DNA of 64,000 nt, taken from contig JAZGUH010000103.1 of assembly GCA_037893225.1 (NCBI GenBank), positions 62,001-126,000 on the forward strand. The letters run 5' to 3'. Source of the DNA: Hippasteria phrygiana (lineage: Eukaryota; Echinodermata; Asteroidea; Valvatida; Goniasteridae). Positions within the stretch are counted from its first letter, which is position 1. Each line of letters starts with the position of its first letter. The translations under genes and the position numbers were made by a program. The notes under the pieces are model-generated. The model had not been told where the DNA came from. It saw only the letters and a program-made list of their open reading frames with translations, and ran no database searches. Of the stretch, positions 22,245 through 35,100 are shown piece by piece.

Positions 22245-24597
22245 TTACAAGCTGATCTCTGTAAAAGCGACCATCATGGACAGGACCATTATATGGGGGA
22301 CTTGAACTTCATCCTCCTCAACTTGGTCATCTATTTCTGGCTCTCCAAACTCCTTAGCCTTGTTATGGAGAACGGTGCAAGCAAGGATAACGGTGCTTGC
22401 CCTTCTTGGACTTATCCTTAACCCAACTGCCAAACAGGGGAAGCGCCTTTTAATTTGGCCAAAAACCTGCTCAATTATCACCCTGGTTCGTTTTAGACTG
22501 GCATTGAATCGCCGCTCCCCTCTGGTGTGTGGGTCGTGGTAGGGTGTCATCAACCAAGGGCGTAGGGCATACCCAGTATCCCCCACTAGCAATCCTTCAA
22601 GTCTGTGATAGAAACAAAATGGTTGTTGCAAATTACACATGTACTTTGAACCTTAAGACACATTTTTTGTTCTTCAATGTAATTCAATAACGTACATGTT
22701 TTGTAGGTCTCCTCTACTTTAGTGTTGTCAAAGGAGGGTGTATTTAGAATGGGGGGGTTAAATTTTATTCTTTAGCCAAACGTGCTTCTCCTAACCTGAC
22801 CCATTCTACCATAGTAGGGTTGGAAATTGCTCAAGTTCATGTACATGAATGCAATTAACATGGATAGTATTAAAGGTTTCTACATTCTGATACAAACCTT
22901 CCATTTTCAAACATGTCTCCAACGACACTGGCATGTAGTATGGCACTATCGTGGGTGCTCCCAGGCCATCTGGCAACCACATTTTTTATTTTGTAGTTGG
23001 CATTGCAAATCATTTGCACATTGAGGCTGTGAAAGCCTTTGCGATTGACGAACACATACTCGTCGTCTCCCATAGGTGACCCGTACAGGCGAATATGCGT
23101 GCAGTCAACGGCACCGACAACCCCATGGGAAAAAAAACATACTTGTGCAATGCAAATTACAATATTGCAATTAACCTGACATTTAGTTGTATTTTGTACG
23201 GGCTTGCTATTAAAAGCTACACATATTTGATAAAGATAGATAACATGGTAATTGAAGTGACCAAAAGCAAAAAAGATTGTGGTACCTACATGTAGGTAAA
23301 ACTGTTCTTGCATATTGTCCTGTGTTTTAAGTTTGACTGAAACAAGGAAGTTATAGAGTATGTTACCTGGGAAACCTGCCTTCACAAAGAAATCATGCTT
23401 TGTTTGTGTCAGCTCTCTTGCAGTGACAGGAAATTTTACAGTGTCATTCACTGTGTTGGCAAGTGCCCCCGATACTCTGTGCAGTATTCTACAAGCTGAT
23501 GACACCGATACATCATGTAGGTCTCCCTGCATTGAATAGAACGATCCTGTCGCATAGAATCTCAATGCTGCTAACACCTGATGAATTGGCGATATTGGAT
23601 TACTCCTCTGTAAATAATGCAAAATGTAAGATGGACCTATTAATTTAGAAACGTTTAAAAACTAAGATCCTAATGTATACAATGTACAGTATGTATACAC
23701 CCAGTATTAAAATTTGCATTTAAATACATGTTTTCTTTATATTTATTTTCTTTCTTTAATGCAATTTTATTTCTCCTTGTTTTCCCCCTTGTGAACAATT
23801 TATGTAAATATACATGTACAGACATATTATTAGAAATAAAATACAGAAAAAATGCCATTTTTGTTCGTGTTTATTGTACGTGTATATATTGTATTGAAAA
23901 CAAACTTTTGTTTGAGCGTTTGATTTGATTGTTCTTCAAGTTTCCAACTCCCACTCTACCGGTGAACTGGCTAACTTATCTATATTTTGAGAATTTGCTT
24001 GAACCCCCAACAAGCCCCGTCCCTAACCCTACCCACCCGTATTTATATGGACCTTTTAGAAATCAGCTTAAGGAAAAAGTAGGCCCCCAACTAATGGGAC
24101 TATCATTTAAATTTTGGTGTTATGCTTCAGAAACATTTAACCAGTTGAAGCCAAAGGTTAAAATATTCACATTTGGATTATTTCTCTCTGATTCAGACTT
24201 TAGAGCCGAAGTCGAAGTCAAGGTTTCTGAAAAAGAACGACGTTTTCCCATCGATCTCCCGTCACATGGGGGCGCTATTCAACCTTTTGTGACAAAACGT
24301 GTTCGAATGAATTTAACTAAATAATAATTGCAATAGGCCTAGATTTGAGGAAATGGTTACTAACATTAGTTAATTTAACCATAACTCAATATTACTACGG
24401 AAAATTACCCGTGTAGGGCGCTTCAAAACCTGTCGCAGATCTTCAACAATTCTGAAAATCCCCTCCCGAGAGAACCTATAGCGCCCTCTCACTTCTTCGT
24501 CTACGAGATTATCTAAAGGATTTGTCCTGTCTCGAAATAATCTTTCTCGCCGAAGTGCTCTTCGGTCTTCACGTTGGGCAAGCAGCATCAACGCCAT
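22245..24597 (-). CDS. HARBI1-type DDE transposase (PIF/Harbinger)
   Basis: Four exons on minus: 24409-24597 (ATG), 23367-23607, about 22898-23123, and 22245-22602 (stop), in matching phases and giving about 337 residues, close to HARBI1 proteins. N-terminal motif: RDRTNPLDNLVDEE with FSREGIFRIVEDL. Exon 2: LAALRFYATGSF and GDLHDVSVSSACRILHRV, the helix-turn-helix region. The nuclease DDE triad is intact: D in VVGAVDCTHI, D in WPGSTHDSAI, and E in RVIIEQVFGQIKRRFPCL, with GDTGYALRPWLMTPY between. Such enzymes cut and rejoin transposon ends at TWA targets. Exon 3 lacks a canonical AG: TTTTTTTTCCCATG precedes the expected start, so the acceptor reads TG. A CACAAG 31 nt upstream would keep frame with a six-residue insertion. 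All other sites are canonical. A domesticated gene cannot be excluded. Confidence 0.8.
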
Positions 24598-24607
24598 TTT
24601 TAGGACA

Positions 24608-24805
24608 CATAGCAACGACTTACGCCACCTAAAGTCATGGCGTAAGTTACGCCACATTTTATAGCGTAAATCAGTGAGTTACGCCATATCCCGATACTGC
24701 GTAACTTTCGTGAAATCCGTCCTAAAGTTATTGCGCAACTTACGCAATAAGATGTGGCGCAAGTGGACTTACGCCATAAAGTAAAGTTTCGTGAAATCGG
24801 CTGCT
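24608..24805. repeat. Subterminal ACTTACGCC repeats at the Harbinger right end
   Basis: CTTACGCCA or its complement TGGCGTAAG recurs at least six times in 200 bp just upstream of the transposase start. A TTTCGTGAAATC motif occurs twice, near 24707 and 24788. Subterminal motif clusters like this often bind the transposon's own proteins. Assignment as the element end is inference. Confidence 0.45.
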
Positions 24806-24810
24806 GGCCA

Positions 24811-26110
24811 TGATGACTGGCTGCCAAAAAAAAAAAAAAAAAAAAAAACCAAGCCGGCATACATGTTGGTACAGGTGATTTAACAAAACTGGCAAAAACT
24901 CATCTTTTATGAAAAGGTAATTAGAAAAATTGAGACATGTTTTATTCATTCATTTCATTCGCATTGGCTGGTTGGAATCCTGGATTGAAGGGTGCGCCTG
25001 CAGGTGAGTTGTCATTGTCGGGAGCGTCCGTATCAAGGACAAACCTGAGAAACTCCAAGTTATTCAACCTTTAGGAGCGCCAAGCCGTTATTTTGTATAG
25101 CCATGTATCATGCTGACGTATATGTATCCACAGGGTGCATGTGGGGTTTGTGTGGTAATGTTTGTTTGTCTCGGATTTTGCGCGTTCCATGTGGAACTGT
25201 GGTTGATGTGGTTGGACGATGATTCGCAGGCTGCGTTGACACGATTCAGGTGCGCTTCGACCGCGATAGGTCGAATCTTTCCGCGCACATGCTGCATCTT
25301 GGTTACAAGGTGGTGCAATTTGTTAGCAGGGCGCGTTCGCAGTGAGCTGATGGCCCTGTTTGCGCATGCTTCAAGTACATATCCCGCATTACCGGATGAG
25401 GTAAGGGTTAGGTAAGGGTGAGGTACGGGTGAGGTATGGGTGGTATTTAGGGGGTCTAACAGCCAGGGAAAGGGAGTGGCTAAGCTATCTTGGTTCGGAG
25501 CGAAGAATCTCTCGCCCATATCTAAACCTCGTAGACTCTGGAGCCCGAACAAAGCGGTGGTGCAAATAGAGTACTATTTGCACTGCCGCGACGTAGAGGG
25601 CAGAAGAGACACTATCACAGTTCAGTCTGGTCGCGGCTACGATAAGCGGAAGGGAGAAGCGTGAATTATGTAATTCGTGCCTGCACACACATAGGCCTAC
25701 ACGCACATAAGTGTGTGGGCGCCGGCAATCGCGGGGCTCCTATTGTCTCTTTTTTGTTTGTACTCTTAACTTTTTCGGGGGGCCTCCCGTTGGTTTTGTG
25801 CGCGGTTTTCATAAGTGGGCCTTGACACAATCACGGACCCTATTGTCCTCTTTGTTTCCGGTCCGCGGTCTGAATAGCTATAAAAACGCACATGTATAAG
25901 TGTGTATGTATTGATTTGAGTTTTAGTGCCTTCTGTATCGTCTTTGTATATATGGAGGGTTTAAATAACACTATTAACTTGAAAAATAAGCAAGTTCGTG
26001 CTAGCGAAAGAGGATTCGGACCAGCTCAGGTGGTCGCCATTTTGTTTTGTTTTCCCACCCACCCATCCCAACGGTGTTGTTCGGGCTCCGGTTTCTATGC
26101 TCAAATCTCA
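24811..26110. other. No supported gene
   Basis: A poly-A run (about 24826-24848) is followed by mixed sequence. A minus-strand ORF of 154 codons at 25088-25552 has no recognisable motif. GGTAAGGGTGAGGTACGGG-type short repeats lie at 25400-25442. Confidence 0.45.
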
Positions 26111-26174
26111 CGCCCATATCTAAACCTAGTAGACTCTGGAGCCCGAACAAAGCGGTGGTGCAAATAGAGTACTA
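25513..26174. repeat. 64-bp direct repeat, second copy at the satellite boundary
   Basis: The 64 bp beginning CGCCCATATCTAAACCT and ending CAAATAGAGTACTA at 25513-25576 recur at 26111-26174 with one mismatch. The second copy runs directly into the first satellite base, sharing ACTA with the ACTAATTGTTCTGC stretch of one monomer type. Confidence 0.85.
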
Positions 26175-29100
26175 ATTGTTCTGCAATCCCGCTTAAGTGC
26201 ACATGCTATACAGTGGACTAGCCGAAACCACCCCCCCCCCCTCCCTCCACGCAACCTGGGCACGAAATGAAGGCGTTTTTCGATCTGATGTTGAACGAAA
26301 TAGCGCACAATCTTGATTCTGTTGGAAAGAGGGACTCCTCAGCAACATCCATTCCAATTTCCAGCTCCAAGGACCCTAGTTCAGCCGAATGGTGGCCGAG
26401 ATAAGCGAGTGGTTTCTTTTTACTGATTTTTTATATTTATGCATTCCCGATTAAGTGTACATGCTATACAAAGGACTAGCCGAGACCCCCACCAAGCAAC
26501 TTGGGCCCCAAATAAGGGCGTTTTTCGGTCTGACGTTGAACGAAATTGCGCACAATCTTGATACTGATGGAAAGAGGGACTCATCAGCAACATCCAGACC
26601 AATCTACAGCTCCTCAAGCCCAAGTTCAGCCAAATTATGGCCGAGATAAGCGAGTAGGTTTTTCGAACAAATTTTAATGCATTCCCACATAAGTGCACAT
26701 GATATACAATGGACTAGCCGAGACCCCCACCACGCAACTTGGGCCCCAAATGAGGTCGTTTTTCGATCTGACGTTGAACCAAATTGCGCACAATCTTGAT
26801 ACTGTTGGAAAGTGGGACTCGTTAGCAACATCCAGACCAATCTCAGGCTCCTCAGACGCTAGTTCAGCCGAATGATGGCCGACATAAGCGAGTAGGGTTT
26901 TAGAACTAATTGTTCTGCATTCCCGCTTAAGTGCACATGCTATACAGTGGACTAGCCGAAACCACCCCCCCCCCCCCCCCCCCCCCACCACGCAACCTGG
27001 GCACCAAATGAAGGCGTTTTTCGATCTGATGTTGAACGAAATAGCGCACAATCTTGATTCTGTTGGAAAGAGGGACTCCTCAGCAACATCCATTCCAATT
27101 TCCAGCTCCAATGAGCCCAGTTCAGCTGAATGGTGGCCGAGATAAGCGAGTCGTTTTTTTCGAACTGAATTTTTCTGCATTCCCGATTAAGTGTACATGC
27201 TATACAAAAGACTAGCAGAGACTCCCACCACGCAACTTGGTCACCAAATGAGAACGTTTTTCGATCTGATCTTAAACGAAATTGCGCACAATCTTGATAC
27301 TGTTGGAAAGAGGGACTCCTCAGCAACATCCATTCCAATTTCCAGCTCCAAGGACCCTAGTTCAGCCGAATGGTGGCCGAGATAAGCGAGTAGTTTCTTT
27401 TTACTGATTTTTTTTCTGCATTCCCGATTAAGTGTACATGCTGTACAAAGGACTAGCCGAGACCCCCACCACGCAACTTGGGCCCCAAATGAGGTCGTTT
27501 TTCGATTTGATGTTGAACGAAATTACGCACAATCTTGATACTGTTAGAAAGAGGGACTCATCAGCAACATCCAGACCAATCTCCAGTTCCTCAGGCCCAA
27601 GTTCAGCCAAATTATGGCCGAGACAAGCGAGTAGGTTTTTCGAACGAATTTTAATGCATTCCCACATAAGTGCACATGCTATACAATGGACTAGCCGACA
27701 CCCCCACCACGCAACTTAGGCCCCAAATAAGGGAATGTTTCAATCTGATATTTAACTAAATTGCGCACAATCTTGACACTGACGGAAAAAGGGACTCCTC
27801 AGCAACATCCAGACCAATTTCCTGCTCCACAGACCCCAGTTCAGCAGAATGATGGCCGAGATATGCGAGTAGTTTTTTTTTCGAACTGATTTTTTCTGCA
27901 TTTCCGATTAAGTGTACATGCTATGCAATGGACAGGCCGAGACACCCACAACGCAACGTGGGCCCCAAATGAGGGCATTTTTCGATCTGACGTTGAACCA
28001 AATTGCGCACAATCTTGATACTGTTGGAAAGTGGGACTCGTTACCAACATCCAGACCAATCTCCAGCTCCTCAGACGCTAGTTCAGCCGAATGATGGCCG
28101 ACATAAGCGAGTAGGGTTTTATAACTAATTGTTCTGCATTCCCGCTTAAGTGCACATGCTATACAGTGGACTAGCCGAAACCACCCCCCCCCCCCCCCCC
28201 CCTCCACGCAACCTGGGTCCCAAATGAAGGCGTTTTTCGATCTGATGTTGAACGAAATAGCGCACAATCTTGATTCTGTTGGAAAGAGGGACTCCTCAGC
28301 AACATCCATTTCAATTTCCAGCTCCAAGGACCCTAGTTCAGCCGAATGGTGGCCGAGATAAGCGAGTAGTTTCTTTTTACTGATTTTTTTTCTGCATTCC
28401 CGATTAAGTGTACATACTGTACAAAGGACTAGCCAAGACCCCCACCACGCAACTTGGGCCCTAAAAAAGGGCGTTTTTCGGTCTGACGTTGAACGAAATT
28501 GCGCACAATCTTGATACTGATGGAAAAATGGACTCATCAGCAACATCCAGACCAATCTCCAGATCCTCAGGCCCAAGTTCAGCCAAATTATGGCCGAGAC
28601 AAGCGAGTAGGTTTTTCGAACGAATTTTAATGCATTCCCACATAAGTGCACATGATATACAATGGACTAGCCGAGACCCCCACCACGCAACTTAGGCCCA
28701 AAATAAGGAAATTTTTCAATCTGATGTTTAACTAAATTGTGCACAATCTTGACACTGATGGAAAGAGGGACTCCTCAGCAACATCCAGACCAATTTCCAG
28801 CTCCACAGACCCCAGTTCAGCCGAATGATGGCCGAGATAAGCGAGTAGGTTTTTCGAACGTATTTTTCTGCATTCCCGCATGAGTGCACATGCTATACAG
28901 TGGACAAGCCGAAACCACCCACCGCCCCCCCCCCCCCCCCCCACCACGCAACCTGGGCACCAAATGAAGGCGTTTTTCGATCTGATGTTGAACGAAATAG
29001 CGCACAATCTTGATTCTGTTGCAAAGAGGGACTCCTCAGCAACATCCATTCCAATTTCCAGCTCCAATGACCCCAGTTCAGCTGAATGGTGGCCGAGATA

Positions 29101-32100
29101 AGCGAGTCGTTTTTTTCGAACTGAATTTTTCTGCATTCCCGATTAAGTGTACATGCTATACAAAAGACTAGCAGAGACTCCCACCACGCAACTTGGTCTC
29201 CAAATGAGAACGTTTTTCGATCTGATCTTAAACGAAATTGCGCACAATCTTGATACTGTTGGAAAGAGGGACTCCTCAGCAACATCCATTCCAATTTCCA
29301 GCTCCAAGGACCCTAGATCAGCCGAATGGTGGCCGAGATAAGCGAGTAGTTTCTTTTTACTTATTTTTTTTTCTGCATTCCCGATTAAGTGTACATGCTG
29401 TACAAAGGACTAGCCGAGACCCCCACCACGCAACTTGGGCCCTAAAAAAGGGCGTTTTTCGGTCTGACGTTGAACGAAATTGCGCACAATCTTAATACTG
29501 ATGGAAAAATTTACTCATCAGCAACATCCAGACCAATCTCCAGCTCCTCAGGCCCAAGTTCAGCCAAATTATGGCCGAGACAAGCGAGTAGGTTTTTCGA
29601 ACGAATTTTAATGCATTCCCACATAAGTGCACATGATATACAATGGACTAGCCGAGACCCCCACCACGCAACTTAGGCCCAAAATGAGGAAATTTTTCAA
29701 TCTGATGTTTAACTAAATTGCGCACAATCTTGACACTGATGGAAAGAGGGAATCCTCAGCAACATCCAGACCAATTTCCAGCTCCACAGACCCCAGTTCA
29801 GCCGAATGATGGCCGAGATAAGCGAGTAGGTTTTTCGAACGTATTTTTCTGCATTCCCGCATAAGTGCACATGCTATACAATGGACTAGCAAAGACCCCC
29901 ACCACGCAACTTAGGCCCAAAATGAGGGAATTTTTCCATCTGATGTTTAACCAAATTGCGCACAATCTTGATAATGTTGGAAAGAGGGACTCATCAGCAA
30001 CATCCAGAACAATCTCCAGCTCCTCAGACCCAAGTTCAGCCAAATGATGGCAGAGATAAGCGAGTAGGTTTCTCGAACGATTTTTTCTGCATTCCCGCAT
30101 GAGTGCACATGCTATACAATGGACTAGCCGAGACCCCCACCACGCAACTTAGGCCCAAAATGAGGGAATTTTTCGATCTGATGTTTAACTAAATTGCGCA
30201 CAATCTTGAAACTGATGAAAAGAGGGACTCCTCAGCAACATCCAGACTAATTTCCAGCTCCACAGACCCGAGTTCAGCCGAATGATGGCCGAGATAAGCG
30301 AGTAGGTTTTTCTAACGTATTTTTCTGCATTCTCGCATAAGTGCACATGCTATACAATGGACTAGCAGATAGAGACCCCCACCACGCAACTTAGGCCCAA
30401 AATGAGGGAATTTTTCGATCTGATGTTTAACCAAATTGCGCACAATCTTGATTTTGTTGGAAAGAGGGACTCCTCAGCAACATCCAGACCAATCTCAAGC
30501 TCCTCAGGCCCAAGTTCAGCCAAATTATGGCCGAGACAAGCGAGTAGGTTTTTCGAACGAATTTTAATGCATTCCCACATAAGTGCACATGATATACAAT
30601 GGACCAGCAGAGACCCCCACCACGCAACTTAGGCCCAAAATAAGGACATTTTTCAATCTGATGTTTAACTAAATTGCGCACAATCTTGACACTGTTGGAA
30701 AGAGGGACTCATCAGCAACATCCAGAACAATCTCCAGCTCCTCAGACCCAAGTTCAGCCAAATGATGGCAGAGATAAGCGAGTAGGTTTCTCGAACGATT
30801 TTTTCTGCATTCCCGCATGAGTGCACATGCTATACAATGGACTAGCCGAGACCCCCACCACGAAACTTAGGCCCAAAATGAGGGAATTTTTCGATCTGAT
30901 GTTTAACTAAATTGCGCACAATCTTGAAACTGATGAAAAGAGGGACTCCTCAGCAACATCCAGACTAATTTCCAGCTCCACAGACCCCAGTTCAGCCGAA
31001 TGATGGCCGAGATAAGCGAGTAGGTCTTTCTAACGTATTTTTCTGCATTCCCGCATAAGTGCACATGCTATACAATGGACTAGCAGATAGAGACCCCCAC
31101 CACGCAACTTAGGCCCAAAATGAGGGAATTTTTCGATATGATGTTTAACCAAATTGCGCACAATCTTGATTTTGTTGGAAAGAGGGACTCCTCAGCAACA
31201 TCCATTCCAATTTCCAGCTCCAAGGACCCCAGTTCAGCCGAATGGTGGCCGAGATATGCGAGTAGTTTTTTTTCAAACTGATTTTTTCTGCATTCCCGCT
31301 TAAGTGCACATGCTATACAGTGGACTAGCCGAAACCACCCCACCCCCCCTCCCCTCCACGCAACCTGGGCACCAAATGAAGGCGTTTTTTGATTTGATGT
31401 TGAACGAAATAGCGCACAATCTTGATTCTGTTGGAAAGAGGGACTCCTCAGCAACATCCATTCCAATTTCCAGCTCCAAGGACCCCAGTTCAGCCGAATA
31501 GTGGCCGAGATAAGCGAGTGGTTTCTTTTTACTGATTATTTTTTCTGCAATCCCGATTAAGTGTACATGCTGTACAAAGGACTAGCCGAGACCCCCACCA
31601 CGCAACCTAGGCCCAAAATGAAGGGCGTTTTTCGATCTGATGTTAAACGAAATTGCGCACAATCTTGATACTGATGGAAAGAGGGACTCATCAGCAACAT
31701 CCAGAACAATCTTCAGCTCCTCAGACCCAAGTTCAGCCAAATGATGGCCGAGACAAGCGAGTAGGTTTTTCGAACGAATTTTAATGCATTCCCACATAAG
31801 TGCACATGATATACAATGGACTAGCCGAGACCCCCACCACGCAACTTAGGCCCAAAATGAGGGAATTTTTCGATCTGATGTTAAACGAAATTGCGCACAA
31901 TCTTGATAATGTTGGAAAAAGGGACTCCTCAGCAACATCCAGACCAATTTCCAGCTCCACAGACCCCAGTTCAGTAGAATGATGGCCGAGATAAGCGAGT
32001 AGGTTTTTCGAACGTATTTTTCTGCATTCCCGCATAAGTGCACATGCTATACAATGGACTAGCAAAGACCCCCACCACGCAACTTAGGCCCAAAATGAGG

Positions 32101-35100
32101 GAATTTTTCCATCTGATGTTTAACCAAATTGCGCACAATCTTGATAATGTTGGAAAGAGGGACTCATCAGCAACATCCAGAACAATCTCCAGCTCCTCAG
32201 ACCCAAGTTCAGCCGAATGATGGCCGAGATAAGAGAGTAGTTTTTTTCGAACTGAATTTGTTTGCATTCCCGGTTAAGTGTACATGCTATACAATGGACT
32301 AGCCGAGACCCCCACCACGCAACTTGGGCCCCAAATGAGGGCGTTTTTTGATCTGATGTTGAACGAAATTGCGCACAATCTTGATACTGATGGAAAGAGG
32401 GACTCATCAGCAACATCCAGAACAATCTTCAGCTCTTCAGACCCAAGTTCAGCCAAATGATGGCCGAGGCAAGCGAGTTGGTTTTTCGAACGAATTTTAA
32501 TGCATTCCCCCATAAGTGCACATGATATACAATGGACTAGCCGAGACCCCCACCACGCAACTTCGGACAAAAATGAGGGAATTTTTCGATCTGATTTTTA
32601 ACTAAATTGCGCACAATCTTGACACTGATGGAAAGAGGGACTCCTCAGCAACATCCAGACCAATTTTCAGCTCCTCAGACCGAAGTTCAGCCAAATGATG
32701 GCCGAGACAAGCGAGTAGGTTTTTCGAACGAATTTATCTGCATTCCTGCATAAGTGCACATGATTATACAATGGACTAGCCGAGACACCTGCTACGCAAC
32801 TTAGGCCCAAAATTAGGGAATTTTTCTAACTGATGTTTAACGAAATTGAGCACAATCGTGATACTGTTGGAAAGAGGGACTCCTCAGCAACATCCAGACG
32901 AATTTCCAGCTCCAAGGACCCCAGTTCAGCCGAATGGTGGCCGAGATAAGCGAGTAGTTTCATTTTACTGTTTTTTTTCTTCTGCAATCCCGATTAAGTG
33001 TACATGCTGTACAAAGGACTAGCCGAGACCCCCACCACGCAACTTAGGCCCAAAATGAAGGGCGTTTTTCGATCTGATGTTTAACGAAATTGAGCACAAT
33101 CGTGATACTGTTGGAAAGAGGGACTGCTCAGCAACATCCAGACGAATTTCCAGCTCCACAGACCCAAGTTCAGCCGAATGATGGCCGAGATAAGCGAGTA
33201 GGTTTTTCGAACGTATTTTTCTGCAATCCCGCATAAGTGCACATGCTATACAATGGACTAGCAGATAGAGACCCCCACCACGCAACTTAGGCCCAACATG
33301 AGGGAATTTTTCGATCTGATGTTTAACCAAATTGCGCCCAATCTTGATACTGATGGAAAGAGGGACTCATCAGCAACATCCAGAACAATCTTCAGCTCCT
33401 TAGACCCAAGTTCAGCCAAATGATCACAGAGATACGCGAGTAGGTTTTTCGAACGTTTTTTTCTGCATTTCCGCATGAGTGTACATGCTATACAATGGAC
33501 TAGCCGAGACCCCCACCACGCAACTTAGGCCCAAAATGAAGGCGTTTTTCGAGCTGATGTTAAACGAAATTGCGCACAATCTTGATAATGTTGGAAAAAG
33601 GGACTCCTCAGCAACATCCAGACCAATTTCCAGCTCCACAGACCACAGTTCAGCAGAATGATGGCCGAGATATGCGAGTAGTTTTTTTTCGAACTGATTT
33701 TTTCTGCATTCCCGATTAAGTGCACATGCTATGCAATGGACTGCCCAAGACCCCCACAACGCAACATGGGCCTTAAATGAGGGCGTTTTGCGATCTGATG
33801 TTGTACGAAATTACGCACAATCTTGCTACTAATCGAAAGAGGGACTCCTCAGCAACATCCAGACCAATTTTCAGCTCCTCAGACCCAAGTTCAGCCAAAT
33901 GATGGCCGAGACAAGCGAGTAGGTTTTTCGAACGAATTTATCTGCATTCCTGCATAAGTGCACATGATTATACAATGGACTAGCCGAGACCCCCACCACG
34001 CAACTTAGGCCCAAAATTCGGGAATTTTTCTATCTGATGTTTAACGAAATTGCGCACAATCTTGATACTGTTGGAAAGAGGGACTGCTCAGCAACATCCA
34101 GACCAATTTCCAGCTCCACAGACCGAAGTTCAGCCGAATGATGGCCGAGATAAGAGAGTAATATTTTTCGAACTGATTTTGTCTGCATTCCCGGTTAAGT
34201 GTACATGCTATACAATGGACTAGCCGAGACCCCACCACGCAACTTGGGCCCCAAATGAGGGCGTTTTTTGATCTGATGTTGAACGAAATTACGCACAATC
34301 CTGATACTGTTGGAAAGAGGGATTCATCAGCAACATCCAGACCAATCTCCAGCTCCTCAGACCCAAGTTCAGCCAAATGATGGCAGAGATAAGCGAGTAG
34401 GTTTCTCGAACGATTTTTTCTGCATTCCCGCATGAGTGCACATACTATACAATGGACTAGCCGAGACCCCCACCACGCAACTTGGGCCCAAAATGAGGGA
34501 TTTTTTCGATCTGATGTTTAACTAAATTGCGCACAATCTTGACACTGATGAAAAGAGGGACTCCTCAGCAACATCCAGACTAATTTCCAGCTCCACAGAC
34601 CCCAGTTCAGCCGAATGATGGCCGAGATAAGCGAGTAGGTTTTTCGAACGTATTTTTCTGCATTCCCGCATAAGGGCACATGCTATACAATGGACTAGCA
34701 GATAGAGACCCCCACCACGCAACTTAGGCCCAAAATGAGGGAATTTTTCCATCTGATGTTTAACCAAATTGCGCACAATCTTGATACTTTTGGAAAGAGG
34801 GACTCATCAGCAACATCCAGAACAATCTTCAGCTTCTCAGACCCAAGTTCAGCCAAATGATGACCGAGATAAGCGAGTAGGTTTTTCGAACGTTTTTTTC
34901 TGCATTTCCGCATGAGTGTACATGCTATACAATGGACTAGCCGAGACCCCCACCACGCAACTTAGGCCCAAAATGAAGGCGTTTTTCGATCTGATGTTAA
35001 ACGAAATTGCGCACAATCTTGATAATGTTGGAAAAAGGGACTCCTCAGCAACATCCAGACCAATTTGCAGCTCCACAGACCCCAGTTCAGCAGAATGATG

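Larger units (their letters stand above)
19383..24810. mobile_element. PIF/Harbinger-type DNA transposon with two convergent genes (limits approximate)
   Basis: A Myb/SANT-associated protein gene on plus (19383-20326) and a HARBI1-type transposase gene on minus (22245-24597) face each other tail to tail. Harbinger elements characteristically encode this protein pair, whereas the domesticated vertebrate HARBI1 and NAIF1 genes are unlinked. The right end is probably near 24800, where TTTCGTGAAATCGGC follows subterminal repeats. I could not find the matching left terminal repeat or a TWA target duplication, so both limits are inferred. A mariner-like MITE is inserted between the two genes. Confidence 0.6.

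Noticed and set aside
23929..24324. 131-codon plus-strand ORF antisense to the transposase gene
   Set aside because: It lies within the first intron region of the transposase on the other strand and shows no recognisable domain.
25088..25552. 154-codon minus-strand ORF
   Set aside because: No motif, no splice context, and composition like the surrounding non-coding DNA.
26674..28651. Minus-strand ORFs of up to 247 codons in the satellite
   Set aside because: They run through two to three satellite monomers and are disrupted in most other monomers by ordinary substitutions.
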